A stretch of DNA of 64,000 bases, taken from assembly GCA_963724405.1 (NCBI GenBank), contig CAVRUQ010000012.1, positions 124,001-188,000 of the forward strand, in the 5' to 3' direction. Source of the stretch: CAVQBJ01 sp963724405 (GTDB lineage: Bacteria > Actinomycetota > Thermoleophilia > Solirubrobacterales > Solirubrobacteraceae). Positions 40,426 through 48,221 of the stretch are shown in pieces. Each line of letters starts with the position of its first letter. Within the stretch, counting starts at the first letter, position 1. The notes under the pieces were generated by a model, which was not told where the DNA came from, ran no database searches, and saw only the letters and a list, made by a program, of their open reading frames with translations. The position numbers and the translations under genes were made by a program.

Positions 40426-42888
40426 ATGCAGGTCGAGGCATCCACATCGACCGTGCCTCATCCGCCGGACGTTGCGGCGGCGGTGACGCCCATGGAGGGT
40501 CCCGACGCGACGGCGGCGCCCGAGACGCGCGAGGAGCGACGCCTGCGGATCGCGCTCGTCGCCTTCGGCGTGCTGTCGGCGCTGTTCCTGGTCGGTTACG
40601 TGCTCCAGGGGCTGTTCGACCGCAGCGAGTACCCCTACGTGGTCAACTCGGTGGCCAAGGACGGCGTGTTCGTGTTCCTGTGTGCGCTCGGGGCGGCCGA
40701 CGTGCGCCGGTACTCGGTGGCGGTGCTGCTGCTGATCGCCGGGCACGTGTTCCTCTTCCTCGGGCTGCTCGTGCTCGTGCTCTCCGGCAACGCCGACGCC
40801 GCGTCGCACACGCTCGGCTCGAACCTGCCACTCGGGATCTCGGCCATGACTCTGTCCTACCTGTGGATGGGGGCGGCGGCCGCCGTCGCGGCGGTCTTCA
40901 CCTGGCTGTACGTGACCGCCGAGCGCGCCCGCTTCGGCCTGCGCTATCTCGGCACCTCCGAGTTTCGGGCGCTCGCCGCGATCAGCGAGGTGCTCGTCGA
41001 TGCCGGCAAGCCCGATCGCCCGAGCGGCGAGCAGGTGGCCAAGCGCGTCGATGACTTCCTCGCCTCCTTCGACTCCTCGAGCAAGGCGACCATTCGCCTG
41101 TCGCTGCTCGTGCTCGCCTATTACCCCCTCCTCAGCCTGCACGCCCCGCTGGCCACGATGGACCCCGCCAGTCGCCTGCGCTTCGTGCGCAAGCGCTTCG
41201 TCGACGATGTCGCTCCGCTCGGGCGCTGGGATCTGCTGCGCAGCCTGCGCCGCGACCTCATCTTCTCGGCCTCGCAGATGGCCTACCTCGGCTACTACGA
41301 GGACCCCCGCGCGGCGGCCGCGACCGGGTACGTGCCGTTCTCCCAGCGCCCCGAGGCGCGGGACGCGTCGGTCACGCCGGCGCCGCGACTCGATTGCCTC
41401 GGTCCGCGCGACGTCGGCGACGTCGACATCGCGGCCGACATCGTGATCATCGGCAGTGGCGCCGCGGGCGCGACGCTCGCTTACGAGCTCGCCGCCCGCG
41501 GGCGCGAGGTGATGGTGCTCGAGCGCGGACGGCACGTCGACCCGTCGCAGTTCACCGAGGACGAGGCGACGCAGTACGGCGCGCTCTACGCCGACGGCGC
41601 GCTCGAGCTGTCGACCGACTTCCGCTTCGCCGTGACGCAGGGCATGTGCGTCGGAGGCAGCACCGTGGTCAACAACGCGGTCTGTTTCGACCTCCCTGAG
41701 CCGGTGCTCGACCGCTGGGTCGATCGCGAGGGCCTCGACGCCGGCCTGGACCGCGACCGGCTGCGAGAGTCCTTCGCGCACCTGCGCCGCTGGCTGCCGG
41801 TGACCGAGCAGCCCGCCGCCCGGCTCAACCCGGGCGGCTCGAAGTTCCTCGACGGCGTGCATGGGCTCGGCCTGACCGACCCGCCCTACGGCTACGGCGT
41901 CGTGCACGCGAACATCCAGGGCTGCGTCGGCTGCGGCTACTGCAACATCGGCTGCTCCTACGGCAAGAAGCTCTCGATGCTCGATAACACGCTTCCCCGC
42001 GCCCAGCGCGACCACCCGGGCGCGGTACGCGTGCTCGCCGAGTGCGCGGCGCAGCGCATCGAACACGACGGGCGCCGCGTCGAGGCGGTACAGGCCACGC
42101 TGAGTGACGGTCGCACCGTCCGCATCCGGGCTCGCACGGTGGTCGTGAGCGCCGGCGCGCTTCACTCGAGCGTGCTGCTCAAGCGCAGTCGCATCGGCGG
42201 CGAGCTCGTCGGGACGCGCCTCGCGTTCAACCTGGCCAGCCCGATCACGGGCGACTTCGAGGAGCCGCTGCACTCCGAGCGCGGCCTGCAGATCTCGCAC
42301 TATCTCGAGCCCCCCGGGTCGCAGGGCTACGCCGTGGAGACCTGGTACAACCCGGTCGTCTTCCAGTCCCTCGTGATGCCCGGCTGGCTCGAGCAGCACA
42401 CGGCCAACATGCGGCGCTACGCGCACATGACGTGCATCGGCACCGTGGTCGGCACCCAGGGCAACGCGACCGTCGGTCCGGCCCGCTTCGGGCGCGGCGT
42501 GACCCTGCGCTACACCCCCGCGCCCGAGGACTTCGCCCGGGTTCTGACCGGGGTCAAGCTCGCCGGGCGCATCCTGCTCGCGGCCGGCGCGACGCGCGTG
42601 ATGCCACTCACGTTCGCCTACCACGAGTTCACCACGCCCGAGCAGCTCGACCGCCTCGACGAGCTCGCGCGCGACGACAGCCAGCTGTGGGTCAACTCCG
42701 CCCACCCGCAGGGCGGCAACGCGCTCAGCCGCCGGCCGGACCGCGGCGTCGTCGACGCGTCCTTCCGCGTCCACGGCTTCGAGAATCTGCACGTGTGCGA
42801 CGCGAGCGTGTTCCCGAGCTCGATCACGGTCAATCCGCAGCTGACCGTGATGGCGCTCGCGCATTATGCGGCCGAGCACATCGCCTGA
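40426..42888 (+). CDS. membrane-anchored GMC-type oxidoreductase
   Basis: 820 residues. Residues ~30-160 hold about four transmembrane helices; a helical region up to ~330 resembles the small-subunit-like part of long-chain alcohol oxidases and gluconate-2-dehydrogenase subunit 3. The FAD domain starts with DIVIIGSGAAGATLAYELAA near 340, followed by GGSTVVNNAVCFD, the cysteine cluster CVGCGYCNIGCSYGK near 505 and a C-terminal NSAHPQGGNALSRRPDRG with NPQLTVMALA. It probably oxidises a bulky alcohol or sterol-like compound at the membrane. The cysteine motif is usual in this subgroup. Confidence 0.85.
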   Translation: MQVEASTSTVPHPPDVAAAVTPMEGPDATAAPETREERRLRIALVAFGVLSALFLVGYVLQGLFDRSEYPYVVNSVAKDGVFVFLCALGAADVRRYSVAVLLLIAGHVFLFLGLLVLVLSGNADAASHTLGSNLPLGISAMTLSYLWMGAAAAVAAVFTWLYVTAERARFGLRYLGTSEFRALAAISEVLVDAGKPDRPSGEQVAKRVDDFLASFDSSSKATIRLSLLVLAYYPLLSLHAPLATMDPASRLRFVRKRFVDDVAPLGRWDLLRSLRRDLIFSASQMAYLGYYEDPRAAAATGYVPFSQRPEARDASVTPAPRLDCLGPRDVGDVDIAADIVIIGSGAAGATLAYELAARGREVMVLERGRHVDPSQFTEDEATQYGALYADGALELSTDFRFAVTQGMCVGGSTVVNNAVCFDLPEPVLDRWVDREGLDAGLDRDRLRESFAHLRRWLPVTEQPAARLNPGGSKFLDGVHGLGLTDPPYGYGVVHANIQGCVGCGYCNIGCSYGKKLSMLDNTLPRAQRDHPGAVRVLAECAAQRIEHDGRRVEAVQATLSDGRTVRIRARTVVVSAGALHSSVLLKRSRIGGELVGTRLAFNLASPITGDFEEPLHSERGLQISHYLEPPGSQGYAVETWYNPVVFQSLVMPGWLEQHTANMRRYAHMTCIGTVVGTQGNATVGPARFGRGVTLRYTPAPEDFARVLTGVKLAGRILLAAGATRVMPLTFAYHEFTTPEQLDRLDELARDDSQLWVNSAHPQGGNALSRRPDRGVVDASFRVHGFENLHVCDASVFPSSITVNPQLTVMALAHYAAEHIA

Positions 42889-43007
42889 GGGCGCCGCCCG
42901 CCACTCACAGGAACCTCTCTGGCGGCTCTCATGGGCCTCTCATCCCGTTCGCGCATCGTGGGACGTAGCCGCTAACCACGATCAACAAAGACGGAAGGGA
43001 TCAGTCC

Positions 43008-43727
43008 ATGTTCTCCCCGAGACTCACCCGGCCCATCGCCATCGGCGCCACGGCCATCGTGATCGGGGGCGGTGCCTACGGCATCGTCGGCGCAACCGCC
43101 AGCACCAGCTCAGGCGCCACGTCAACAGCCACGTCCGCCTCGGCGACCGCAAGCCAGCCCGCGTCCCGAGGCGGGGGATCGAACGCTCGATCTGGACCCG
43201 CCGCCGGAGGATCATTCGGAAAGGTCGACAGCGTATCCGCGGCGGGCTTCACGCTATTGACACCAGCGGGTCAGAAGGTGACGGTCAAGGAGGCGTCGTC
43301 TACGAAATACCGCAAGGGCACAAGCTCGAGCTCGGCGAGCGCCATCAAGGCCGGCGAACGTGTCCTCGTACTCGGGACAACGAGCAGCACGACCATCACG
43401 GCCAGCCAGGTCATGGTTCAACCGACTGACGGCGTCGGATCTACAACCCCCGCGGCGGCGGGAGTGGTTCCCTTCAAGCGTGGCGCATCGACGACGTCAA
43501 AGCAGGTCGGTCAGATCCCAGCGGCCTACAAGCAGGGGTCGGGGACTCTCGCGAGCGGAACGACGGCGAACAGGGCGACTGTAGCCGCCTTGGCCGCCTA
43601 CCCGGGAGGCGTCGTCGACCGTGTTGTGAGGCTGAGCAACGGCGAGTACGAGGTCCACAACATCGGTGTCAACTGGCCGCACCACATCTTCGTCAACCAG
43701 GCCTTCAAGGTCGTCGGCGCCGATTAG
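43008..43727 (+). CDS. secreted or membrane-anchored DUF5666-like protein
   Basis: 239 residues. An N-terminal hydrophobic segment (PIAIGATAIVIGGGAYGIVG) acts as an anchor or signal; a Ser/Thr/Ala linker follows, then a beta domain FGKVDSVSAAGFTLLTPAGQ, KVTVKEASSTKYRKG and GERVLVLGTTSSTTITASQV of the DUF5666 type, and a C-terminal beta unit GEYEVHNIGVNWPHHIFVNQ. Base composition is less GC-rich than neighbours. Exported beta-domain protein of unknown role. Confidence 0.7.
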   Translation: MFSPRLTRPIAIGATAIVIGGGAYGIVGATASTSSGATSTATSASATASQPASRGGGSNARSGPAAGGSFGKVDSVSAAGFTLLTPAGQKVTVKEASSTKYRKGTSSSSASAIKAGERVLVLGTTSSTTITASQVMVQPTDGVGSTTPAAAGVVPFKRGASTTSKQVGQIPAAYKQGSGTLASGTTANRATVAALAAYPGGVVDRVVRLSNGEYEVHNIGVNWPHHIFVNQAFKVVGAD

Positions 43728-43800
43728 CCGGCAGTCGGCCGTCGCCGCCGGTGGCAATGTGCGGATGGCGTCATCGCGGCGCGGCGTTGACTGTCGAAAT

Positions 43801-43926
43801 ATGACCGCTCGCAGACTCCTTGCCGCCGCGCTCGGTGGGTTGGATGGATATGCGCTCGGCCTGCGGCCACGGCTGCTTCGCTGGGGGGCCACCGACGAGG
43901 AACTGAGGTCGCTGACCGCGCGCTGA
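43801..43926 (+). pseudogene. remnant of an SRPBCC-like protein N-terminus
   Basis: A 41-residue frame ending in RPRLLRWGATDEELRSLTAR then a stop. The phrase LRWGATDEE is typical of the N-terminal part of actinobacterial SRPBCC-fold proteins that continue for about 120 more residues (usually with a GDDLV-type motif next). Nothing of that continuation is found in any frame downstream. It is best read as a truncated gene; alternatively it is a short peptide with chance similarity. Confidence 0.4.
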
Positions 43927-44032
43927 CGCGCACCGAAAGCACGCCTTGGCGTCGGCACCACATCGATCATCGGTCTGCGTGCGCGCGGGCGGTATGGACA
44001 TCTCACGCGATAGTGCCGATAGTCATCAGAGC

Positions 44033-44287
44033 ATGCCGCGACGCGACGCCACGCCCAAGCTCGCCCCCCCTCCCCCGGAAGTGATCGCCGAGCGCGACAC
44101 CGAAATCGTCCTGCCCGGAATCAGCGCAATCGATCTCGACCTGATCGACGACGAGCTGTCGCGATCGGTGCGCGACGCTTCGGCCAGACGCACCGTCCGG
44201 TCCCGCCCGCCGCGGCCGGCCCCGGGCCGCACCCTGGCGCGCGGGCGGCCCCGTCGGCCCGGCGGCGGCGCGGCGGGCTCAGCCTGA
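44033..44287 (+). CDS. hypothetical protein, weakly supported
   Basis: 84 residues from the ATG at 44033 (or 97 from 43994). Only the middle part, EVIAERDTEIVLPGISAIDL and DLIDDELSRSVRDASA, looks like protein sequence; the rest is Arg/Pro-rich. No ribosome site stands out and no family is recognised. It may be a real short gene or a chance frame. Confidence 0.3.
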   Translation: MPRRDATPKLAPPPPEVIAERDTEIVLPGISAIDLDLIDDELSRSVRDASARRTVRSRPPRPAPGRTLARGRPRRPGGGAAGSA

Positions 44288-44387
44288 TCGACAGGCGCGG
44301 CCGCCACGGGCGCCACGCCCTGGGGTAGCGCGGCGAGGTGCTGACGCACTATGGTCGCGCCAACGCGATCCGAGGGAGGTGGCTGCG

Positions 44388-44675
44388 GTGTTCGTACGTG
44401 TGGTCAGGTTTACCGATGTGACCCCGGAGCGGATGGACGGGGTTCTTGCCCGTGTCGAGGAGTCCGGAGGGCCGCCTCCGGGCGTGCCCGCGACCGGTCT
44501 CACGATGCTCTACGACGAGGCGGACCAAACGGCGGTGGTCCTCCAGTACTTCGCCACGGCTGAGGACATGGAGGCCGGCAGCCAGGCGTTCAGCGCGATG
44601 GACGCGTCCGAGACGCCGGGCACGCGGGCATCGGTGGACATGTGCGAATCGAAGCTCGAGCGGACGGTCGCCTGA
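44388..44675 (+). CDS. dimeric alpha-beta barrel (ABM-like) protein
   Basis: 95 residues: VVRFTDVTPERMDGVLARVE, LTMLYDEADQTAVVLQYFAT and AEDMEAGSQAFSAMDASETP, the strand-helix-strand layout of ferredoxin-like ABM/DABB proteins (monooxygenase-like or stress-response barrels). GTG at 44388 has GGGAGG eight bases upstream, better than the GTG at 44379 that overlaps that site. Convergent with the metalloprotease of the YcaO cluster; probably unrelated to it. Confidence 0.6.
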   Translation: MFVRVVRFTDVTPERMDGVLARVEESGGPPPGVPATGLTMLYDEADQTAVVLQYFATAEDMEAGSQAFSAMDASETPGTRASVDMCESKLERTVA

Positions 44676-44680
44676 CGGTC

Positions 44681-45784
44681 CTACCAGACGACGCCGGCCG
44701 TGTGGCGCAGCTCGATGACGATGAACGCGAACAGCGCGATCGTGTAGAGCGCCGTGATGAGGCCGTAGGCCAGATACACCCGCCCGCGTCGGGTCTGGGC
44801 GCGGCGGGCGCGCCGCGGCCGGGCCCGCTCGGCGACCGACGTGCACAGGTGCTGCCAGGCCCGCCGGCGGAGGTTCAACTCGCCGGTGGCCGCCTCGAGC
44901 GCGAAGTAGCCGTCGGTCGGCAGCAGCGGCGTGAGGTTGCGTGCGAGAACGAGCAGTAGGGCGACGAACACCATGAACGCGGTGCCGGAGGTCTCCCCGC
45001 TCGTGCTGAGCGCGACCGCGGCGGCGGCCCCGGCGGCCACGAGATCCACGAACGGGCCGGCGAGGGCCACCATGACGCGCGGGCGGCGGGCGGGCAGCCG
45101 GTACAGATCGGTGCAATCGACGTACGCAAGTGGCAGGAACCAGCCCCAGAGCATGACCCCGGCCTCCTTGACGCGGACGCCGTAGACCCGGCAGACGGCG
45201 GCGTGGGCGAGCTCGTGCCCGATGATCTCGAGCAGCAGGGCCACGACGACGACCGGCCACATGATCTCGATCGTGCTCGGGAAGTTCGCGACGCCGGCCA
45301 CGAGCAGCACGAGGCTCGCCAGGCCGAGGCTCGCCAGGCCGGCGCGGGTGACACGCGGGTGGCGGGCGGCGAGGTCGGCCGGGGCGGCGATGACCGGGTC
45401 CATCCCGCGCTTGATCCGCAGCCGTGGGGATCGCGCCAGCCAGGCCCGCAGCCGCAGGCGCCGCGAGTCGGCGGCAGGGCCGCGCGAGAGCGTGAACGCG
45501 CCCGCGCCGCGCAGGCCGTCGAGCGTCTCGAGCACGACCCGCCGCCGGCGCTCGGCGAGCGCCGGATCGCCCGCCACGCCGACGCGCTCGAGGATCTGGG
45601 CCGTGGTCGTGTCGCCGTCGAGCGCGTCGAGCAGCCGGGCGGCGCCCGGGCTCAGCCGGATGTAGCGATCCTCGGCGGCGAGGTAGAGCATTGGATGATG
45701 GTCGGCCCCGGTGAGCCGCTCGGCGAGCGGGCTGAGGGCGAGCGGCAGGGTCGTCCACCGCTCGGTCGTCTGCTGGTTGGGCAT
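44681..45784 (-). CDS. PqqD-like / M50 metalloprotease fusion of the YcaO cluster
   Basis: 367 residues. Residues ~30-100 form a PqqD-type winged helix (MLYLAAEDRYIRLSPGAARL, LDALDGDTTTAQILERVG), the fold that binds leader peptides in RiPP pathways. After a linker come membrane helices with the zinc motif GHELAH (His190, Glu191, His194) and LLPTDGY (Asp291 as third ligand), as in M50 intramembrane proteases. So one protein may recognise and cleave the precursor at the membrane and help export. It follows the precursor gene after a long hairpin; AGGGAGG lies six bases before the ATG. Confidence 0.8.
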   Translation of the reverse strand: MPNQQTTERWTTLPLALSPLAERLTGADHHPMLYLAAEDRYIRLSPGAARLLDALDGDTTTAQILERVGVAGDPALAERRRRVVLETLDGLRGAGAFTLSRGPAADSRRLRLRAWLARSPRLRIKRGMDPVIAAPADLAARHPRVTRAGLASLGLASLVLLVAGVANFPSTIEIMWPVVVVALLLEIIGHELAHAAVCRVYGVRVKEAGVMLWGWFLPLAYVDCTDLYRLPARRPRVMVALAGPFVDLVAAGAAAAVALSTSGETSGTAFMVFVALLLVLARNLTPLLPTDGYFALEAATGELNLRRRAWQHLCTSVAERARPRRARRAQTRRGRVYLAYGLITALYTIALFAFIVIELRHTAGVVW

Positions 45785-45824
45785 GGCGTTCCTCCCTGGC
45801 TTGTGATCGCACCGTCCCGCACCG

Positions 45825-45868
45825 CCGGGCGGGAGCCGCGCGCACCCGTGCGCGCCGCTCCCGCCCGG
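45825..45868 (-). terminator. long hairpin between precursor peptide and protease genes
   Basis: Two 21-base arms (45825-45845 and 45848-45868) pair at 20 of 21 positions with almost no loop. It begins 8 bases after the precursor stop and ends 40 bases before the next start, with no T-run. In RiPP operons such a structure often acts as a partial terminator or RNA stabiliser, so that precursor transcripts outnumber those for the enzymes. That function is inference; the stem itself is directly visible. Confidence 0.7.
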
Positions 45869-45875
45869 TCGGGCG

Positions 45876-46064
45876 TCAGGCGGCCGGCGCGTAGATCGAC
45901 TCGTACGGCGGCGCGATGACCGTCGTCAGTCCGTTGTGGATCCACCACGGGAGGAAGACGAGGGCCGGAACGACCGTCGCGCTCTGGACGCTGGGAAGCG
46001 CTTCGATCTCGAGATCGTCCTCCCAGCCGTCGATGCGGTCGAGCGTGTCGAGGCAGCTGTTCAT
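45876..46064 (-). CDS. candidate RiPP precursor peptide (YcaO cluster)
   Basis: 62 residues. The first 22 form an acidic leader-like stretch (MNSCLDTLDRIDGWEDDLEI); the rest is a hydrophobic core-like segment with PALVFLPWWIHNGLTT and the C-terminal end VIAPPYESIYAPAA. The only cysteine is Cys4 in the leader; possible YcaO targets in the core are S25, S28, T30, T47, T48 and S56. Its ATG overlaps the stop of the cyclodehydratase partner and is preceded by a full-length Shine-Dalgarno. No known RiPP core family is recognised. Short size, composition and position between the processing genes support the assignment. Confidence 0.72.
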   Translation of the reverse strand: MNSCLDTLDRIDGWEDDLEIEALPSVQSATVVPALVFLPWWIHNGLTTVIAPPYESIYAPAA

Positions 46065-46735
46065 GTGTTCACCTCCTTTCGCAGGTTCGTCGTTTGCACA
46101 CCGGCGGTCACTCCGGGACGGAGCGACCAACCGGCGGGACGGGGAAGCGGGGGATCGCAGCGGGCGCAGCCCGACACGGCGATGACGCGGCCGACCGTCG
46201 GGGCGGCGTCGGGGGGACCGAAGCGCCGGATCACGCCGGCCTCCTCCTCGGGCGACTCGAGCACCCGGCGCGCGACCGCGCGGGCGGCTCTGGCCGCGAG
46301 GCGCACCGAATCGGTGTCGGCGGGCGCCGACACCCGACCGGTCGCCTCGCGGCCACCCCCCGTGGGCCGCCCGAGCAGGACGCCGGCGTGCTGACGACGG
46401 CGGGCCTGCCAGCAGCGGCTGCAGCCCGGGCGCATCGGCACGACCGTCGGGCCCACCCAGATCGACGGTCCGTCGCGCTGCACGGTCAGGTGGGTCACGC
46501 ATTGCTCCTCGAGCGCGGTCCGCGCGTCCCGTGCGTGGCGCGCGCAGCCTCCGTCGGGCTCGAGAGCGGACAGCACGAGCACGGCCAGCCGCGGGGCGGG
46601 GCCGTCGTCGGCCACGGCATCGCGAACGTCGCCGTCGAGCACGAGCGTCACCGGATCGGGCGCCCCTCGCGCGAGCAGCGTGGCCGCGTGAGCGGCCCAC
46701 TCGCCGAACGCCACGACGAGCAGCCGGTCGGTCAC
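46061..46735 (-). CDS. cyclodehydratase partner protein of the YcaO cluster (ocin-ThiF-like/TIGR03882 type)
   Basis: 224 residues. It has the four-cysteine zinc motif of TOMM cyclodehydratase C proteins: PGCSRCWQARRRQHAG and, near the C-terminus, SGCARCDPPLP. The region VGPTVVPMRPGC is also typical. These E1-like partners bind the leader and activate YcaO. The full E1/ThiF adenylation part is reduced, as in the short partner family. GTG at 46735 overlaps the YcaO stop; a GTG one codon upstream is equally possible. Its stop overlaps the precursor start. Confidence 0.75.
   Translation of the reverse strand: MTDRLLVVAFGEWAAHAATLLARGAPDPVTLVLDGDVRDAVADDGPAPRLAVLVLSALEPDGGCARHARDARTALEEQCVTHLTVQRDGPSIWVGPTVVPMRPGCSRCWQARRRQHAGVLLGRPTGGGREATGRVSAPADTDSVRLAARAARAVARRVLESPEEEAGVIRRFGPPDAAPTVGRVIAVSGCARCDPPLPRPAGWSLRPGVTAGVQTTNLRKEVNT
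46069..46080 (-). promoter_or_regulatory. near-perfect ribosome binding site of the precursor gene
   Basis: GAAAGGAGGTGA on the minus strand, complementary over 11-12 bases to the usual 16S rRNA tail, with 7 bases between GGAGG and the ATG at 46064. Much stronger than the sites of neighbouring genes, it fixes the start and implies high translation of the precursor. It lies inside the end of the cyclodehydratase-partner gene. Confidence 0.85.
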
Positions 46736-48099
46736 CACAGCGGACTCGGCCACGGGTTCACCTCCTGCTCGGGCAGCACGGGGAAGCCCATTCGTGCCGG
46801 CGCCGCATACAGCCGCCGGCTGCCGAGATAGCGCACGCCCGGATGGGCCAGGATCGGAATGAGCGACGGGGCGATGACGCGGACGACGTGGACGCCGGCG
46901 CCCTGCAGCTCGACGGGGGTCAGATCCACCGCGATGACGTCGCTCGATTCGCGTGCGAGGATCCGCACGAGGCGGGCCAGCCGCTGGGCGACGGTGCCGA
47001 TGAACTCGCCGGCCACTCCGGTCGCGTGCCCGGCGGCGCCGTCGGCCGCCGGCGAGAACAGGTGCCTGAACGCGATGTCGGGAACCTCCGGGTGCACGGG
47101 CGCGCCCGGGACCGGGTCGCCCCACATGCAGGCGCGCACGACGGTCAGCTCGCGCAGCGCCTTCAGCGCGGCCTGCGACCCGGAGTCGGAGCATCCGGCG
47201 CCGACCGCGGGCGGCAGACCGGAGCCGACGGGCGGCATGAGGACCGAGAGAACCGTCGGCACGCCGAGATCGGACGTCGCGTCGAACAGCGCGATGCCGG
47301 CGCGATCCTCGTCGGTGGCGAAGGTGCTGCTGACCGTGTTCCAGCCCCACCCGCCGTCGACCCCGCTCGGCGGCCAGCGCGGGCGCCAGGCCGGATCCGC
47401 GGGATCGATGCGGCGCAGCGCGAGCCGCTGCAGCCAGGCGATGGCGACCGCGTCGCGTTCGATCAGCTCGAAGCACGCGCCGAGCAGGGCCCGCTCCGGC
47501 GTGTCACCCGCCGCGCAGCCCGAGGAGGTCTGCAGCCAGAAGCGTTCGCCGGGCTGCTCGGGCGTCACGCCGAGATGCGCCATCACGGCGGGCACCCACA
47601 CGTCGCGGCCGTCGACGAGCGACCAGCCCCGCACCCAGCGCAGCGGCCGGGCCGCGTCCCAGCTCGCGAGCGGAAAGCCGGGCGCGGCGAGCTCCGAGTC
47701 GGAGCAGCACGCGGCGTCGGACAGGTCGAGCCCGTCGCGACCGACGTCCTCGGCCGAGCCGGTGACCCAGCGGCGCTCGTCGCCGACCGCGGCGGCGTAG
47801 CGCTCGAGCGCCTCCATCACCGCGATCCGGGCCGAGACCGCCGGATCGGCGTGGCAGCCGATCCCGTCGAGCTCGCGTCCGAACCGGCGCAGGGCCAGGC
47901 CCTCGCGGAGCGCGCCGACCTCGCCGAGGCGGGCGAGCATCACGGTGTCGGCCGATCGCGTCGGCCCGGACGCAAGCCGCTCCAGGCCGGATATCACCCC
48001 ACCGGCCGGCGAGATCAATCCCGCCAGGCCGCCGTCGATCTGTAGCGCCCCGCTCTCGGTCACGAAGGGGAAGAGCCTCAAGCGGTGTGTCCGATACAT
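46732..48099 (-). CDS. YcaO-domain cyclodehydratase (azoline-forming type)
   Basis: 455 residues from the ATG at 48099 (open frame reaches 48186). The ATP-binding features of YcaO are visible: SARIAVMEALERYAA, SSGCAAGDTPERALLGACFE followed by LIERDAVAIAW, and a conserved DSGSQAALKALREL. The end, EVNPWPSPLW, is a proline-rich C-terminus like that required in azoline-forming YcaOs. Such enzymes phosphorylate the peptide backbone of a precursor to form thiazolines or oxazolines, or other backbone changes. No flavin dehydrogenase for azole formation is in the cluster, so the ring would stay at the azoline state or the chemistry differs. Confidence 0.85.
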   Translation of the reverse strand: MYRTHRLRLFPFVTESGALQIDGGLAGLISPAGGVISGLERLASGPTRSADTVMLARLGEVGALREGLALRRFGRELDGIGCHADPAVSARIAVMEALERYAAAVGDERRWVTGSAEDVGRDGLDLSDAACCSDSELAAPGFPLASWDAARPLRWVRGWSLVDGRDVWVPAVMAHLGVTPEQPGERFWLQTSSGCAAGDTPERALLGACFELIERDAVAIAWLQRLALRRIDPADPAWRPRWPPSGVDGGWGWNTVSSTFATDEDRAGIALFDATSDLGVPTVLSVLMPPVGSGLPPAVGAGCSDSGSQAALKALRELTVVRACMWGDPVPGAPVHPEVPDIAFRHLFSPAADGAAGHATGVAGEFIGTVAQRLARLVRILARESSDVIAVDLTPVELQGAGVHVVRVIAPSLIPILAHPGVRYLGSRRLYAAPARMGFPVLPEQEVNPWPSPLW

Positions 48100-48221
48100 C
48101 CGGGCCCCAAGAAAGGCGTCACAATCCGCACCCATCGACCCACACGGCGCGGCCGCACCGCCGGACCCGATCCGGGGGCGGGCCACAGTAATGATCCTTG
48201 ACCGACAGCGACTGCAGTGAC

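Noticed and set aside
41930..41975. Ferredoxin-like cysteine cluster in the GMC protein as a novel fusion
   Set aside because: This cysteine motif is a regular feature of the subgroup, so it is not unusual by itself.
40105..42879. 924-codon frame antisense to the GMC oxidoreductase
   Set aside because: His/Arg/Gly/Val-rich reverse-complement shadow with no motif; the plus-strand frame has clear FAD and GMC motifs.
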